Under the pieces are notes generated by a model. It saw only the letters and a list, made by a program, of their open reading frames with translations, was not told the origin of the DNA and did not search any database. Shown here in pieces: positions 61,937 to 64,000 of a stretch of DNA of 64,000 nt. The translations under genes were made by a program, and so were the position numbers. The stretch comes from Rhynochetos jubatus (taxonomy: Eukaryota; Chordata; Aves; Eurypygiformes; Rhynochetidae), in assembly GCA_027574665.1 (NCBI GenBank), contig CM050651.1, forward strand, positions 9,549,501 to 9,613,500. Direction: 5' to 3'. The stretch's first letter is position 1. The number at the start of each line of letters is the position of its first letter.

Positions 61937-63781
61937 TCTGCAAAGAGCTTTGAAGTCATGTCAGCTTTGATTTGACATAAACCTTCCACAATACTCTAGT
62001 ACTCAGTCTTGGTTTTTCAAATGTGTGGTGTTTCCTCTTGCTTCTCCACTATGGGGATTTTATGGTTTAACTATAACTACGTTCTCTGTGGTAGCACAGT
62101 ATGTTTATTCATTTTAGGAGCTAGGCTTCTCGCACGGCTGTTTCCTGAAGGATAGTCTTCCTGTTTCACTCAACATTTATTTGGTGATACTTTGTTTTAC
62201 TTTGTTTAATTTTCTGACAGTTACTGGCATGTATTTCTTGCAATATATTAATCACTACAGAAATGCCAAGAAATGCAATTGTGGAAAGCGCTGTTGCGTT
62301 ACCAGCCAGTAGCTCTTCCTTCTTTAAACCAATGCTGTACCTGGGAGGGATATGCTGAGGGACCAGGTTTTGTATAGGTACAGATGAAACTATTTTAGTT
62401 TTTGATGGGTAGTATGACTCCTATATTTTAATAAAGACATTTTAGATTCTATAACATTTGTTTTTAATTTTCTCTCTTTATATCCCATGAGTTTTCCAGC
62501 CATTCCATAAACCAGGAAAAAAATAAAAAGAACATCAGTGTAGGAAGGATATATTTCATATGCAAATGTTATAAACTAGTAGCTTTCTTTCAAACTGGGT
62601 TTTGTATCTTGCAAAATAGGAGTTGCTTAGTCACACATCATGAACCAGAGATCTGGAATGTGGCTGTTAAATTCCAGCATTTCACAGGACTGCTTTGTCT
62701 AAATCCTTTTTTGGAAATGGTAAGAACTCCCACAGCTTTATACCATTGTCAGATGTTAAATTACATGTCAAATTTCATAGGCTAGCATTCATTCCATTCC
62801 TTGAAAAGGAAATAAGCAACCTCTGCCCCCACTGAAAAAGCCTTAGGCCCAGGGGTCTTTCCACAGTAAGGAAAATGATTTTTTCTTTCATGCTTCCTTC
62901 TCAAATCCATCTTTATTCAGAATTCTGAGGCTGAAGACAACAACACTTTGCACTTTTCTATTTTGTCCTGACTCTGTATGTGAAGTATGTGGAAGCCTTT
63001 TCTTTGTTAAGCTTTCCTGTGAGTTTAACTTGGTAAGGTCAACCTCTTTTTCCAAATGGGAAACTAAGACACAAATTTGAAGTATTGGGTACCTTGAGTA
63101 CTTGGTGAAGACTTGAGTAGCTTGAAGCTAGGTCCATGCTTAGATAAGGTAAGTACTAGCACGGCAAATATGATGTCCTTAGGAAAAGGGTATTGTTACC
63201 TGTAATTCTTCAACTTTGTGCAGCTTCTCTTCAGGGAAAGTAAATCAATTTCCAATTACGGCTTTCCCCTAAACATCTTGGGGTTTGTATGGGTGTGCTC
63301 CTCCCCATAGCTGTTAACTGCTACTTTGATATTACCCCTTTATAAGCATGATTCACTAAATTTCCTATCATGATAGTTCACACTGTCTTAGTGTCACTTA
63401 ATATTTGTCAGGCTTACGTAAGTCCTGTTTTACAACTGGAAGCGGGGACAGAAAACTCTGTCCTCTTATTTACTGAAAAAACATACCCTTCCTTCCCTTA
63501 TACATGCAACTTCCTCTCTCAGGGTGAACTGCCCAGTTGATTGCGCTTCACATGCACACTAAGCAGAGTGCTGCCTTGCCCAGCATATTAGTCATAGGCA
63601 GTGTGCTTCAACCCTTCTGGGAAGCCCCGGCCAGGAAGGAGGAAAAGGTTAAAATCAAAATTCCACCACTTCTGAACCTCGGCTGCTTCCAAAGGCAGCA
63701 CTTGCAGATCTTCTGGGTCTTAATGCAATGCTCCGGCTCCTTTAGCCAATGTGAAATACCTCTTTCCTTGTTCTTCCAAAG

Positions 63782-63868
63782 ACCCGTGGTGAAACAAATG
63801 CCGAAGGCCGTCTTGGATGCACGTGGGCAGGCGTGAGTGACATGGAAGGCCCAGCAGACCCACTAGAA
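63782..63868 (+). CDS. Candidate coding exon (or first coding exon) near the window end
   Basis: The segment is 87 bp, between a good polypyrimidine acceptor (cctctttccttgttcttccaaag) and a consensus donor (gtaagt). It is open in phase 0 on both sides and so can follow 54175-54307 directly. It contains an in-frame ATG at 63842 (MEGPADPLE). It could be an internal exon of the candidate TNIP3-like gene or an alternative 5' exon whose coding starts at that ATG. The short product has no recognisable domain. Confidence 0.35.
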
Positions 63869-64000
63869 GTAAGTGACTGGACAATTATGGGCTCATTTTT
63901 ACGTTCCAGTAGACTTGTCTGAATGATTTATGCTGTTTTCGGAGCAGAAGGAAATGTTAGAAATAAAAAGTATATGGTCATTTGAATTTGTTGTTATGCA

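Larger units (their letters stand above)
44883..63781. other. Candidate introns or intergenic sequence between the exon-like segments
   Basis: Apart from the features listed (CR1 fragment, LTR-like block, simple repeats, minus-strand exon-like segments), nothing coding is recognised. The 92-123 codon ORFs at 54995-55363, 58335-58619 and 60770-61141 have no recognised homology, and opposing ORFs overlap some of them. Confidence 0.5.

Noticed and set aside
1-64000. CRISPR arrays, bacterial operons, rRNA genes or phage genes
   Set aside because: None seen. The repeats are microsatellites, tandem pairs, CR1 and LTR remnants of a vertebrate genome.

Overview
This window looks like bird nuclear DNA. 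It carries exons of a vertebrate G-protein-coupled receptor in split form, CR1-type LINE remnants whose 3' signature is a catagaat repeat followed by a ggttggaaggg block, and two LTR-like sequences of kinds common in avian genomes. It is AT-rich, with long intergenic stretches full of short chance ORFs. I see nothing bacterial: no operons, no CRISPR array and no ribosome-binding-site logic. The species cannot be fixed from the sequence alone.

Region 1-10740 holds most of QRFPR (receptor for the RFamide peptide 26RFa/43RFa, also called GPR103) on the + strand. Five coding exons, 4885-5043, 5654-5715, 6532-6767, 8334-8431 and 10337-10740, join in frame with GT-AG introns. They encode the receptor from just before the extracellular end of TM3 to the stop codon, about 319 of the expected ~430 residues. 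The first coding exon (N-terminus, TM1, TM2) is not in the window and must lie upstream, so bases 1-4884 are intron 1. That intron contains a CR1 element at about 640-1165.

Region 10741 to about 13000 is the probable 3' UTR, with weak ATTAAA signals at 12840 and 12962. From there to 44 kb I find no convincing known gene. The stretch holds an LTR at about 14.17-14.68 kb with a visible TATA box and poly(A) signal, simple repeats, a tRNA-Gly-like 5' half at 27.1 kb, a GC-rich probable repeat at 29.4-29.95 kb, and several exon-like open segments.

Region 44.7-64 kb contains three + strand exon-like segments (44797-44882, 54175-54307, 63782-63868) with good splice sites and mutually compatible phases. 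The first two join into a charged, coiled-coil-like stretch whose CEQL core resembles a segment of the TNIP/ABIN family. In mammals TNIP3 follows QRFPR in the same orientation, so these may be 5' exons of a bird TNIP3 gene continuing beyond the window. This is inference. Further exon-like segments at 22353, 22771 and 25912 could extend the same phase chain upstream. Other exon-like segments do not fit, so decoys are clearly present. The minus strand has exon-like segments at 55509-55611, 47751-47865 and 60080-60179. A CR1 3' fragment lies at 45.1 kb and an LTR-like sequence at about 61.44-61.94 kb.

The only securely identified gene is QRFPR. The most interesting open question is whether the region from 22 kb to 64 kb carries an unannotated or poorly annotated multi-exon gene.
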